From NCBI RefSeq assembly GCF_050948175.1, contig NW_027490092.1:124001-188000 (forward strand): a stretch of DNA of 64,000 nt, written 5' to 3'. The stretch's first letter is position 1, and each line of letters starts with the position of its first letter. The position numbers and the translations under genes were made by a program. Of this stretch, positions 40,735 to 53,496 are shown in pieces. The notes beneath the pieces were generated by a model, which had not been told where the DNA came from, did not search any database, and worked only from the letters and a program-made list of their open reading frames with translations. The DNA is from Xylocopa sonorina. Its lineage: Eukaryota; Arthropoda; Insecta; Hymenoptera; Apidae.

Positions 40735-41850
40735 AATGTAAATGCGACACTTCCATGCTAGGAAATAGCGTTTGCAGATGTCTACGTATCGTAGCAATAG
40801 AGTACTAATGCTTCTTAGAACGCGATATCGCATTTCACTTCTATGTTTCATGATAAGATATAATATTCATTGCGAAGTGTCATGTATACCTCGTATTCAC
40901 TACAAAAGAATGTAAATGCGACACTTCCTTGCAAGGAAATCTTGTTTGCAGATGTCTACGTATCACAGCAATAGAGTACTAATGCTTCTTAAAACGAGAT
41001 GTCGTATTTCACTTCTATGTTTCGTAATAAGATATAATATTCATTGTGTAATGATATGTATACCTCGTATTCACTTCAGTGGAATGTAAGTGCGAAATTT
41101 CCTTGCTAGGAAATAGAGTTTGCAGATGTCTACGTATAATAGCAATAGAGTTCTAATGCTTCTCAAAACGCGATATAGCACCTCATTCCTATGTTTCATG
41201 ATAAGCTATAATATTCATTGCGAAGTGTCATGTATATCTCGTATTCACTTCAAAGGAATGTAAATGCGACACTTCCATGCTAGGAAATAGCGTTTGCAGA
41301 TGTCTACGTATCGCAGCAATAGAGTTCTAATGCTTCCTAAAACGCGATATCGCATCTCTCTTCTATGTTTCATGATAAGGTATAATATTCATTGCGAAGT
41401 GTCATGTATACCTCGTATTCACTTCAAATGAATGTAAATGCGACACTTCCATGCTAGGAAATAGCGTTTGCAGATGTCTACGTATCGTAGCAATAGAGTT
41501 CTAATGCTTCTTAAAACGCGATATCGCTTCTCACTGCTATGTTTCATGATAAGATATAATATTCATTATGGAGTGTTATGTATACCTCGTACTCACTTCA
41601 AAAGAATGTAAGTGCGACCCTTCCATGCTAGGAAATAGCCTTTGCAGATGTCTACGTATCGTAGCAATAGAGTTCTAATGCTTCGTAAAACGAGATGTCG
41701 TATTTCACTTCTATGTTTCGTAATAAGATATAATATTCATTGTGTAATGTTATGTATACCTCGTATTCACTTCAGTGGAATGTAAGTGCGAAATTTCTTT
41801 GCTAGGAAATAGAGTTTGCAGAGGTCTACGTATAATAGCAATAGAGTTCT
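40735..41850 (+). repeat. Distant copy of 37081-38190 (shift 3654 bp, 21 monomers)
   Basis: Seven monomers starting at 40778 match those starting at 37124 in order. The pair includes the unusual CTTGCAAG word before AAATCTTG (37281 and 40935), CGCTTCTCACTGC and GCTTCGTAAAACGAG. The interposed dimer array and other units mean this is not a simple neighbouring tandem copy. Confidence 0.83.
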
Positions 41851-43683
41851 AATGCTTCTCAAAACGCGATACAGCACCTCATTCCTATGTTTCATGATAA
41901 GATGTAATATTCATTGCGAAGTGTCATGTATACCCGTATTCACTTCAAAAGAATGTAAATGCGACACTTCCATGCTAGGAAATAGCGTTTGCAGATGTCT
42001 ACGTATCGCAGCAATAGAGTTCTAATGCTTCTTAGAACGCGATATCGCATCTCACTTCTATGTTCCATGATAAGGTATAATATTCATTGCGAAGTGTCAT
42101 GTATACCTCGTATTCACTTCAAATGAATGTAAATGCGACACTTCCATGCTAGGAAATAGCGTTTGCAGATGACTACGTATCGTAGGAATAGATTTCTAAT
42201 GCTTCTTAAAACGCGATATCGCATCCTACTGCTATGTTTCATGAAAAGATATAATATTCATTATGGAGTGTTATGTATACCTCGTACTCACTTCAAAAGA
42301 GTGTAAATGCGACCCTTCCATGCTAGGAAATAGCGTTTGCAGATGTCTACGTATCGTAGCAATAGAGTTCTAATGCTTCTTAGAACGCGATATCGTTTCT
42401 CACTTCTATGTTTCATGATAAGATATAATATTCATTGCGAAGTGTCATGTATACCTCGTATTCACTTCAAAAGAATGTAAGTATGACACTTCCATGCTAG
42501 GAAATATCGTTTGCAGATGTCTACGTATCGTAGCAATAGAGTTCTAATGCGTCTTAAAACGAGATGCCTCATTTCATTTCTATGTTTCGTGATAAGATAT
42601 AATATTCATTGTGGAGTGTTATGTATACCTCGTATTCACTTCAGTGGAATGTAAGTGGAATGTAAGTGTAATGCTAGGAAATAGAGTTTGCAGATGTCTA
42701 CGCATATTAGCAATAGAGTTCTAATGCTTCTCAAAACGCGATATAGCACCTCATTCCTATGTTTCATGATAAGATATAATATTCATTGCGAAGTGTCATG
42801 TATATCTCGTATTCACTTCAAACGAATGTAAATGCGACACTTCCATGCTAGGAAATAGCGTTTGCAGATGTCTACGTATCGTAGCAATAGAGTTCTAATG
42901 CTCCTTAAACGCGATATCGTATCTCACTTCTATGTTTCATGATAAGATATAATATTCATTGCGAAGTGTCATGTATATCTCGTATTCACATCAAAAGAAT
43001 GTAAATGCGACACTTCCATGCTAGGAAATAGCGTTTGCAGATGTCCACGTATCGCAGCAATAGAGTTCCAATGCTTCCTAAAACGCGATATCGCATCTCC
43101 CTTCTATGTTTCGTGATAAGGTATAATATTCATTGCGAAGTGTAATGTATACCTCGTATTCACTTCAAATGAATGTAAATGCGACACTTCCATGCTAGGA
43201 AATAGCGTTTACAGATGTCTACGTATCGTAGCAATAGAGTTCTAATGCTTCTTAAAACGCGAAATCGCATCTCATTCCTATGTTTCATGATAAGGTATAA
43301 TAATCATTGCGAAGTGTCATGTATATCTCGTATTCACTTCAAACGAATGTAAATGCGACACTTCCATGCTAGGAAATAGCGTTTGCAGATGTCTACGTAT
43401 CGTAGCAATAGAGTTCTAATGCTTCTCAAAACGCGATATAGCACCTCATTCCTATGTTTCATGATAAGATATAATATTCATTGCGAAGTGTCATGTATAT
43501 CTCGTATTCACTTCAAACGAATGTAAATGCGACACTTCCATGCTAGGAAATAGCGTTTGCAGATGTCTACGTATCGTAGCAATAGAGTTCTAATGCTCCT
43601 TAAACGCGATATCGCATCTCACTTCTATGTTTCATGATAAGATATAATATTCATTGCGAAGTGTCATGTATATCTCGTATTCA
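41851..43683 (+). repeat. Mixed array segment with several single-base indels
   Basis: This short stretch has two 173-bp monomers (41822-41994, lacking a T in TATACCCGTATTC, and 42868-43040, lacking an A in CTCCTTAAACGCG) and one 177-bp expansion monomer (42517-42693). The CTCCTTAAACGCG deletion recurs at 43596, four monomers later (695 bp). Adjacent monomers are similar, marking a partial 4-monomer duplication. No genes. Confidence 0.78.
42517..42693 (+). repeat. 177-bp expansion monomer
   Basis: Two perfect GTGGAATGTAA units give +3 bp net, with a GCGTCTTAAAACGAG first half, followed by a CATATTAGC monomer. Confidence 0.92.
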
Positions 43684-45815
43684 CATCAAAAGAATGTAAA
43701 TGCGACACTTCCATGCTAGGAAATAGCGTTTGCAGATTTCTACGTATCGCAGCAATAGAGTTCCAATGCTTCCTAAAACGCGATATCGCATCTCCCTTCT
43801 ATGTTTCGTGATAAGGTATAATATTCATTGCGAAGTGTCATGTATACCTCGTATTCACTTCAAATGAATGTAAATGCGACACTTCCATGCTAGGAAATAG
43901 CGTTTGCAGATGTCTACGTATCGTAGCAATAGAGTTCTAATGCTTCTCAAAACGCGATATAGCACCTCATTCCTCTGTTTCATGATAAGATATAATATTC
44001 ATTGCGAAGTGTCATGTATATCTCGCATTCACTTCAAACGAATGTAAATGCGACACTTCCATGCTAGGAAATAGCGTTTGCAGATGTCTACGTATCGTAG
44101 CAATAGAGTTCTAATGCTTCTTAAAACGCGATATCGCATCTCACATTTATGTTTCATGATAACATATAATATTCATTGCTATGTGTCATGTATACCTCGT
44201 ATTCACTTCAAAAGAATGTAAATGCGACACTTCCATGCTAGGAAATAGCGTTTGCAGATGTCTACGTATCGTAGCAATAGAGTTCTAATGCTTCTCAAAA
44301 CGCGATATAGCACCTCATTCCTATGTTTCATGATAAGATATAATATTCATTGCGAAGTGTCATGTATATCTCGTATTCATATCAAAAGAATGAAAATGCG
44401 ACACTTCCATGCTAGGAAATAGCGTTTGCAGATGTCTACGTATCGCAGCAATAGAGTTCCAATGCTTCCTAAAACGCGATATCGCATCTCCCTTCTATGT
44501 TTCGTGATAAGGTATAATATTCATTGCGAAGTGTCATGTATACCTCGTATTCACTTCAAATGAATGTAAATGCGACACTTCCATGCTAGGAAATAGCGTT
44601 TGCAGATGTCTACGTATCGTAGCAATAGAGTTCTAATGCTTCTCAAAACGCGATATAGCACCTCCTTCCTATGTTTCATGACAAGATATAATATTCATTG
44701 CGAAGTGTCATGTATATCTCGTTTCACATCAAAAGAATGTAAATGCGACACTTCCATGCTAGGAAATAGCGTTTGCAGATTTCTACGTATCGCAGCAATA
44801 GAGTTCCAATGCTTCCTAAAACGCGATATCGCATCTCCCTTCTATGTTTCGTGATAAGGTATAATATTCATTGCGAAGTGTCATGTATACCTCGTATTCA
44901 CTTCAAATGAATGTAAATGCGACACTTCCATGCTAGGAAATAGCGTTTGCAGATGTCTACGTATCGTAGCAATAGAGTTCTAATGCTTCTCAAAACGCGA
45001 TATAGCACCTCATTCCTCTGTTTCATGATAAGATATAATATTCATTGCGAAGTGTCATGTATATCTCGCATTCACTTCAAACGAATGTAAATGCGACACT
45101 TCCATGCTAGGAAATAGCGTTTGCAGATGTCTACGTATCGTAGCAATAGAGTTCTAATGCTTCTTAAAACGCGATATCGCATCTCACATTTATGTTTCAT
45201 GATAACATATAATATTCATTGCTATGTGTCATGTATACCTCGTATTCACTTCAAAAGAATGTAAATGCGACACTTCCATGCTAGGAAATAGCGTTTGCAG
45301 ATGTCTACGTATCGTAGCAATAGAGTTCTAATGCTTCTCAAAACGCGATATAGCACCTCATTCCTATGTTTCATGATAAGATATAATATTCATTGCGAAG
45401 TGTCATGTATATCTCGTATTCATATCAAAAGAATGAAAATGCGACACTTCCATGCTAGGAAATAGCGTTTGCAGATGTCTACGTATCGCAGCAATAGAGT
45501 TCCAATGCTTCCTAAAACGCGATATCGCATCTCCCTTCTATGTTTCGTGATAAGGTATAATATTCATTGCGAAGTGTCATGTATACCTCGTATTCACTTC
45601 AAATGAATGTAAATGCGACACTTCCATGCTAGGAAATAGCGTTTGCAGATGTCTACGTATCGTAGCAATAGAGTTCTAATGCTTCTCAAAACGCGATATA
45701 GCACCTCCTTCCTATGTTTCATGACAAGATATAATATTCATTGCGAAGTGTCATGTATATCTCGTTTCACATCAAAAGAATGTAAATGCGACACTTCCAT
45801 GCTAGGAAATAGCGT
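43684..45815 (+). repeat. 6-monomer tandem duplication (1043 bp)
   Basis: Copy 1 is about 43684-44726 and copy 2 about 44727-45769, with identity running on to about 45815. Shared variants include CATTCCTCTGTTTC, GATAACATATAATATTC with GCTATGTGTC, CATTCATATCAAAAG and GAATGAAAATGCG. The period is one base short of six monomers because of a deletion in CTCGTTTCACATC (44722 and 45765). Part of copy 2 is duplicated again in the 12-monomer block. Confidence 0.88.
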
Positions 45816-46969
45816 TTGCAGATGTCTACGTATCGTAGCAATAGAGTTCTAGTGCTTCTTAGAAGGCGATATAGCACCTCATTCCTATGTTTCATGAGAA
45901 GATATAATATTCATTATGGAGTGTTATGTATACCTCGTACTCACTTCAAAAGAATGTAAATGCGACACTTCCATGCTAGGAAATAGCGTTTGCAGATGTC
46001 TACGTACCGTAGCAATAGAGTTCTAATGCTTCTTAAAACGAGATATTGCACCTCACTGCTGTGTTTCATGATAAGATATAATATTCATTATGGAGTGATA
46101 AGTATACCTCGTACTCACTTCAAAAGAATGTAAATGCGACCCTTCCATGCTAGGAAATAGCGTTTGCAGATGTCTACGTACCGTAGCAATAGAGTTCTAA
46201 TGCTTCTTAAAACGAGATATTGCACCTCACTGCTGTGTTTCATGATAAGATATAATATTCATTATGGAGTGATATGTATACCTCGTACTCACTTCAAAAG
46301 AATGTAAATGCGACCCTTCCATGCTAGGGAATAGTTTTTGCAGATGTCTACGTATCGTAGCAATAGAGTTCTAATGCTTCTTAGAACGCGATATCGCATC
46401 TCACTTTTATGTTTCATGATAAGATATAATATTCATTGCGAAGTGTCATGTACACCTCGTATTCACTTCAAAAGAGTGTAAATGCGACACTTCCATGCTA
46501 GGAAATAGCGTTTGCAGATGTCTACGTATCGCAGCAATAGAGTTCTAATGCTTCCTAAAACGCGATATCGCATCTCACTGCTATGTTTCATGATAAGATA
46601 TAATATTCATTATGGAGCGTTATGTATACCTCGTACTCACTTCAAATGAATGTAAATGCGACAATTCCATGCTAGGAAATAGCGTTTGCAGATGTCTACG
46701 TATCGTAGCAATAGAGTTCTAATGCTTCTTAAAACGCGATATCGCATCTCACTGCTATGTTTCATGAAAAGATATAATATTCATTATGGAGTGTTATGTA
46801 TACCTCGTACTCACTTCAAAAGAGTGTAAATGCGACCCTTCCATGCTAGGAAATAGCGTTTGCAGATGTCTACGTATCGTAGCAATAGAGTTCAAATGCT
46901 TCTTAGAACGCGATATCGCATCTCACTTCTATGTTTCATGATAAGATATAATATTCATTGCGAAGTGTC
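44883..46969 (+). repeat. 12-monomer block, copy 1 (2087 bp)
   Basis: This is the first copy of a tandem block that aligns with 46970-49056. I noticed no mismatch across the block. It contains the 173-bp monomer at 45649-45821 and an internal single-monomer duplication (45996 and 46170, sharing ACGTACCGTAGC and GATATTGCACC). The boundary is set by GTGTCATG versus GTGTCGTG just upstream of each copy. Confidence 0.9.
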
Positions 46970-49056
46970 GTGTATACCTCGTATTCACTTCAAATGAATG
47001 TAAATGCGACACTTCCATGCTAGGAAATAGCGTTTGCAGATGTCTACGTATCGTAGCAATAGAGTTCTAATGCTTCTCAAAACGCGATATAGCACCTCAT
47101 TCCTCTGTTTCATGATAAGATATAATATTCATTGCGAAGTGTCATGTATATCTCGCATTCACTTCAAACGAATGTAAATGCGACACTTCCATGCTAGGAA
47201 ATAGCGTTTGCAGATGTCTACGTATCGTAGCAATAGAGTTCTAATGCTTCTTAAAACGCGATATCGCATCTCACATTTATGTTTCATGATAACATATAAT
47301 ATTCATTGCTATGTGTCATGTATACCTCGTATTCACTTCAAAAGAATGTAAATGCGACACTTCCATGCTAGGAAATAGCGTTTGCAGATGTCTACGTATC
47401 GTAGCAATAGAGTTCTAATGCTTCTCAAAACGCGATATAGCACCTCATTCCTATGTTTCATGATAAGATATAATATTCATTGCGAAGTGTCATGTATATC
47501 TCGTATTCATATCAAAAGAATGAAAATGCGACACTTCCATGCTAGGAAATAGCGTTTGCAGATGTCTACGTATCGCAGCAATAGAGTTCCAATGCTTCCT
47601 AAAACGCGATATCGCATCTCCCTTCTATGTTTCGTGATAAGGTATAATATTCATTGCGAAGTGTCATGTATACCTCGTATTCACTTCAAATGAATGTAAA
47701 TGCGACACTTCCATGCTAGGAAATAGCGTTTGCAGATGTCTACGTATCGTAGCAATAGAGTTCTAATGCTTCTCAAAACGCGATATAGCACCTCCTTCCT
47801 ATGTTTCATGACAAGATATAATATTCATTGCGAAGTGTCATGTATATCTCGTTTCACATCAAAAGAATGTAAATGCGACACTTCCATGCTAGGAAATAGC
47901 GTTTGCAGATGTCTACGTATCGTAGCAATAGAGTTCTAGTGCTTCTTAGAAGGCGATATAGCACCTCATTCCTATGTTTCATGAGAAGATATAATATTCA
48001 TTATGGAGTGTTATGTATACCTCGTACTCACTTCAAAAGAATGTAAATGCGACACTTCCATGCTAGGAAATAGCGTTTGCAGATGTCTACGTACCGTAGC
48101 AATAGAGTTCTAATGCTTCTTAAAACGAGATATTGCACCTCACTGCTGTGTTTCATGATAAGATATAATATTCATTATGGAGTGATAAGTATACCTCGTA
48201 CTCACTTCAAAAGAATGTAAATGCGACCCTTCCATGCTAGGAAATAGCGTTTGCAGATGTCTACGTACCGTAGCAATAGAGTTCTAATGCTTCTTAAAAC
48301 GAGATATTGCACCTCACTGCTGTGTTTCATGATAAGATATAATATTCATTATGGAGTGATATGTATACCTCGTACTCACTTCAAAAGAATGTAAATGCGA
48401 CCCTTCCATGCTAGGGAATAGTTTTTGCAGATGTCTACGTATCGTAGCAATAGAGTTCTAATGCTTCTTAGAACGCGATATCGCATCTCACTTTTATGTT
48501 TCATGATAAGATATAATATTCATTGCGAAGTGTCATGTACACCTCGTATTCACTTCAAAAGAGTGTAAATGCGACACTTCCATGCTAGGAAATAGCGTTT
48601 GCAGATGTCTACGTATCGCAGCAATAGAGTTCTAATGCTTCCTAAAACGCGATATCGCATCTCACTGCTATGTTTCATGATAAGATATAATATTCATTAT
48701 GGAGCGTTATGTATACCTCGTACTCACTTCAAATGAATGTAAATGCGACAATTCCATGCTAGGAAATAGCGTTTGCAGATGTCTACGTATCGTAGCAATA
48801 GAGTTCTAATGCTTCTTAAAACGCGATATCGCATCTCACTGCTATGTTTCATGAAAAGATATAATATTCATTATGGAGTGTTATGTATACCTCGTACTCA
48901 CTTCAAAAGAGTGTAAATGCGACCCTTCCATGCTAGGAAATAGCGTTTGCAGATGTCTACGTATCGTAGCAATAGAGTTCAAATGCTTCTTAGAACGCGA
49001 TATCGCATCTCACTTCTATGTTTCATGATAAGATATAATATTCATTGCGAAGTGTC
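46970..49056 (+). repeat. 12-monomer block, copy 2 (2087 bp)
   Basis: This is the second tandem copy of the preceding block. It keeps the 173-bp monomer (47736-47908) and the duplicated ACGTACCGTAGC monomers (48083 and 48257). Identity extends to about 49080, where CAAAAGAATGTAAATAAG replaces the copy-1 continuation. Apparent perfect identity over 2 kb means either a very recent duplication or a collapsed or expanded assembly. Confidence 0.9.
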
Positions 49057-49126
49057 GTGTATACCTCGTATTCACTTCAAAAGAATGTAAATAAGACACT
49101 TCCATGCTAGGAAATAGCGTTTGCAG

Positions 49127-49314
49127 ATTTATACGTATCGTAGCAATAGAGTTCTAATGCGTCTTAAAACGAGATGCCGCATTTCATTTCTATGTTTCGT
49201 GATAAGATATAATATTCATTGTGGAGTGTTATGTATACCTCGTATTCACTTCAGTGGAATGTAAGTGGAATGTAAGTGGAATGTAAGTGTAATGCTAGGA
49301 AATAGAGTTTGTAG
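49127..49314 (+). repeat. 188-bp expansion monomer
   Basis: Three GTGGAATGTAA units give +14 bp net. It begins with the rare ATTTATACG in place of ATGTCTACG, lies just after the 12-mer block, and is followed by a CATATTAGC monomer as in the 18-mer block. Confidence 0.92.
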
Positions 49315-52300
49315 ATGTCTACGCATATTAGCAATAGAGTTCTAATGCTTCTCAAAACGCGATATAGCACCTCATTCCTATGTTTCATGATAAGATATAA
49401 TATTCATTGCGAAGTGTCATGCATATCTTGTATTCACTTTAAAAGAATGTAAATGCGACACTTCCATGCTAGGAAATAGCGTTTGCAGATGTCTACGTAT
49501 CGCAGCAATAGAGTTTTAATGCTTCCTAAAACGCGATATCGCACCTTTCTTCTATGTTTCATGATAAGGTATAATATTCATTGCGAAGTGTCATGTATAC
49601 CTCGTATTCACTTCAAAAGAATATAAATGCGACACTTCCTTGCTAGGAAATATTGTTTGCAGATGTCTACGTATCACAACAATAGAGTACTAATGCTTCT
49701 TAAAACGAGATGTCGTATTTCGCTTCTATGTTTCGTAATAAGATATAATATTCATTGTGCAATGTTATGTATACCTCGTATTCACTTCAGTGGAATGTAA
49801 GTGCGAAATTTCCTTGCTAGGAAATAGAGTTTGCAGATGTCTACGTATAATAGCAATAGAGTTCTAATGCTTCTCAAAACGCGATATAGCACCTCATTCC
49901 TATGTTTCATGATAAGCTATAATATTCATTGCGAAGTGTCATGTGTATCTCGTATTCACTTCAAAAGAATGTAAATGCGACACTTCCATGCTAGGAAATA
50001 GCGTTTGCAGATGTCTACGTATCGCAGCAATAGAGTTCTAATGCGTCCTAAAACGCGATATGGCATCTCTCTTCTATGTTTCATGATAAGGTATAATATT
50101 CATTGCGAAGTGTCATGTATACCTCGTACTCACTTCAAAAGAATGTAAATGCGACCCTTCCATGCTAGGAAATAGCCTTTGCAGATGTCTACGTATCGTA
50201 GCTATAGAGTTCTAATGCTTCTCAAACCGCGATATAGCACCTCATTCCTATGTTTCATGATAAGATATAATATTCATTGCGAAGTGTCATGTATACCTCG
50301 ATTTCACTTCACAAGAATGTAAATGCGACACTTCCTTGCTAGGAAATATTTTTTGCAGATGTCTACGTATCACAGCAATAGAGTAATAATGCTTCTTAAA
50401 ACGAGATGTCGTATTTCATTTCTATGTTTCGTAATAAGATATAATACTCGTTGTGTAATGTTATGTATACCTCGTATTCACTTCAGTGGAATGTAAGTGC
50501 CACATGTTCATGCTAGGAAATAGAGTTTGCAGATGTCTACGCATATTAGCAATAGTGTTCTAAAGCTTCTCAAAACGCGATATAGCACCTCATTCCTATG
50601 TTTCATGATAAGATATAATATTCATTGCGAAGTGTCATGTATATCTCGTATTCACTTCAAAAGAATGTAAATGCGACACTTCCATGCGAGGAAATAGCGT
50701 TTGCAGATGTCTAAGTATCGTAGCAATAGAGTTCTAATGCTTCTTAGAACGCGATATCGCATCTGACTTCTATGTTTCATGATAAGATATAATATTCATT
50801 GCGATGTGTCATATATACCTCGTATTCACTTCAAAAGAATGTAAATGCGACACTTCCATGCTAGGAAATAGTGTTTGCAGATGTCTACGTATCGTAGCAA
50901 TAGGGTTCTAATGCTTCTTAGAACGCAATATCGCATCTCACTTCTATGTTCCATGATAAGATATAATATTCATTGCGAAGTGTCATGTATACCTCGATTT
51001 CACTTCACAAGAATGTAAATGCGAAACTTCCTTGCTAGGAAATATTGTTTGCAGATGTCTACGTATCACAGCAATAGATTTCTAATGCTCCCTAAAATGC
51101 GATATCGCACCTCTCTTCTATGTTTCATGATAAGATATAATATTCAGTGCGAAGTGTCATGTATACCTCGATTTCACTTCACAAGAATGTAAATGCGACA
51201 TTTCCTTGCTAGGAAATATTGTTTGCAGATGTCTACGTATCACAGCAATAGAGTACTAATGCTTCTTAAAACGAGATGTCGTATTTCATTTCTATGTTTC
51301 GTAATAAGATATAATACTCATCGTGTAATGTTATATATACCTCGTATTCACTTCAGTGGAATGTAAGTGCCACATGTCCATGCTAGGAAATAGAGTTTGC
51401 AGATGTCTACGTATCGCAGCAATAGAGTTCTTATGCTTCCTAAAACGCGATATCGCATCTCTCTTCTATGTTTCATGATAAGGTATAATATTCATTGCGA
51501 AGTGTCATGTATACCTCGTACTCACTTCAAGAGAATGTAAATGCGACCCTTCCATGCTAGGAAATAGCCTTTGCAGATGTCTACGTATCGTAGCAATAGA
51601 GTTCTAATGCTTCTTAGAACGCGATATCGCATTTCACTTCTATGTTTCATGATAAGATATAATATTCATTGCGAAGTGTCATGTATACCTCGTATTCACT
51701 TCAAAAGAATGTAAATGCGACACTTCCATGCTAGGAAATAGTGTTTGCAGATGTCTACGTATCGTAGCAATAGGGTTCTAATGCTTCTTAGAACGCGATA
51801 TCGCATCTCACTTCTATGTTCCATGATAAGATATAATATTCATTGCGAAGTGTCATGTATACCTCGATTTCGCTTCACAAGAATGTAAATGCGACACTTC
51901 CTTGCTAGGAAATATTGTTTGGAGATGTCTACGTATCACAGTAATAGAGTACTAATGATTCTTGAAACGAGATGTCGTATTTCATTTCTATGTTTCGTAA
52001 TAAGGTATAATATTCATTGTGTAATGTTATGTATACCTCGTACTCACTTCAGAGGAATGTAAGTGCGAAATTTCCTTGCTAGGAAATAGAGTTTGCAGAT
52101 GTCTACGTATCGTAGCAATAGAGTTCTAATGCTTCTCAAAACGCGATATAGCACCTCATTCCTATGTTTCATGATAAGATATAATATTCATTGCGAAGTG
52201 TCATGTATATCTCGTATTCACTTCAAAAGAATGTAAATGCGACACTTCCATGCTAGGAAGTAGCGTTTGCAGATGTCTACGTATAGTAGCAATAGATTTC

Positions 52301-52620
52301 TAATGCTTCTTAAAACGCGATATCGCATCTCACTGCTATGTTTCATGAAAAGATATAATATTCATTATGGAGTGTTATGTATACATCGTACTCACTTCAA
52401 AAGAGTGTAAATGCGACCCTTCCATGCTAAGAAATAGAGTTTGCAGATGTCTACGTATCGTAGCAATAGAGTTCTAATGCTTCTTAGAACGCGATATCGC
52501 ATCTCCCTTTTGTGTTTCATGATAAGATATAATATTCATAGCGAAGTGTCATGTATACCTCATATTCACTTCAAAAGAATGTAAATAAGACACTTCCATG
52601 CTAGGAAATAGCGTTTGCAG

Positions 52621-52797
52621 ATGTCTACGTATCGTAGCAATAGAGTTCGAGTGCGTCTTAAAACAAGATGCCGCATTTCATTTCTATGTTTCGTGATAAA
52701 ATATAATATTCATTGTGGAGTGTTATGTATACCTCGTATTCACTTCAGTGGAATGCCAGTGGAATGTAAGTGTAATGCTAGGAAATAGAGTTTGCAG
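52621..52797 (+). repeat. 177-bp expansion monomer
   Basis: Two units are present, the first ending GCCA, for +3 bp net. It carries GAGTTCGAGTGCG and AAACAAGATGCC, shared with 57677 and 59249, and is followed by a CATATTAGC monomer. Confidence 0.92.
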
Positions 52798-53319
52798 ATG
52801 TCTACGCATATTAGCAATAGAGTTCTAATGCTTCTCAAAACGCGATATAGCACCTCATTCCTATGTCTCATGATAAGATATAATATTCATTGCGAAGTGT
52901 CATGTATACCTCGATTTCACTTCACAAGAATGTAAATGCGACACTTCCTTGCTAGGAAATATTGTTTGGAGATGTCTACGTATCACAGCAATAGAGTACT
53001 AATGATTCTTGAAACGAGATGTCGTATTTCATTTCTATGTTTCGTAATAAGATATAATATTCATTGTGTAATGTTATGTATACCTCGTATTCACTTCAGA
53101 GGAATGTAAGTGCGAAATTTCCTTGCTAGGAAATAGAGTTTGCAGATGTCTACGTATCGTAGCAATAGAGTTCTAATGCTTCTTAAAACGCGATATCGCA
53201 TCCTACTGCTATGTTTCATGAAAAGATATAATATTCATTATGGAGTGTTATGTATACCTCGTACTCACTTCAAAAGAGTGTAAATGCGACCCTTCCATGC
53301 TAGGAAATAGCGTATGCAG

Positions 53320-53496
53320 ATGTCTACGTATCGTAGCAATAGAGTTCTAATGCGTCTTAAAACGAGATGCCGCATTTCATTTCTATGTTTCGTGATAAGG
53401 TATAATATTCATTGTGGAGTGTTATGTATACCTCGTATTCACTTCAGTGGAATGTAAGTGGAATGTAAGTGTAATGCTAGGAAATAGAGTTTGCAG
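53320..53496 (+). repeat. 177-bp expansion monomer
   Basis: Two GTGGAATGTAA units give +3 bp net. The next monomer starts ATATCAACGC before ATATTAGC, a variant shared with the copies at 57155 and 58553. Confidence 0.92.
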
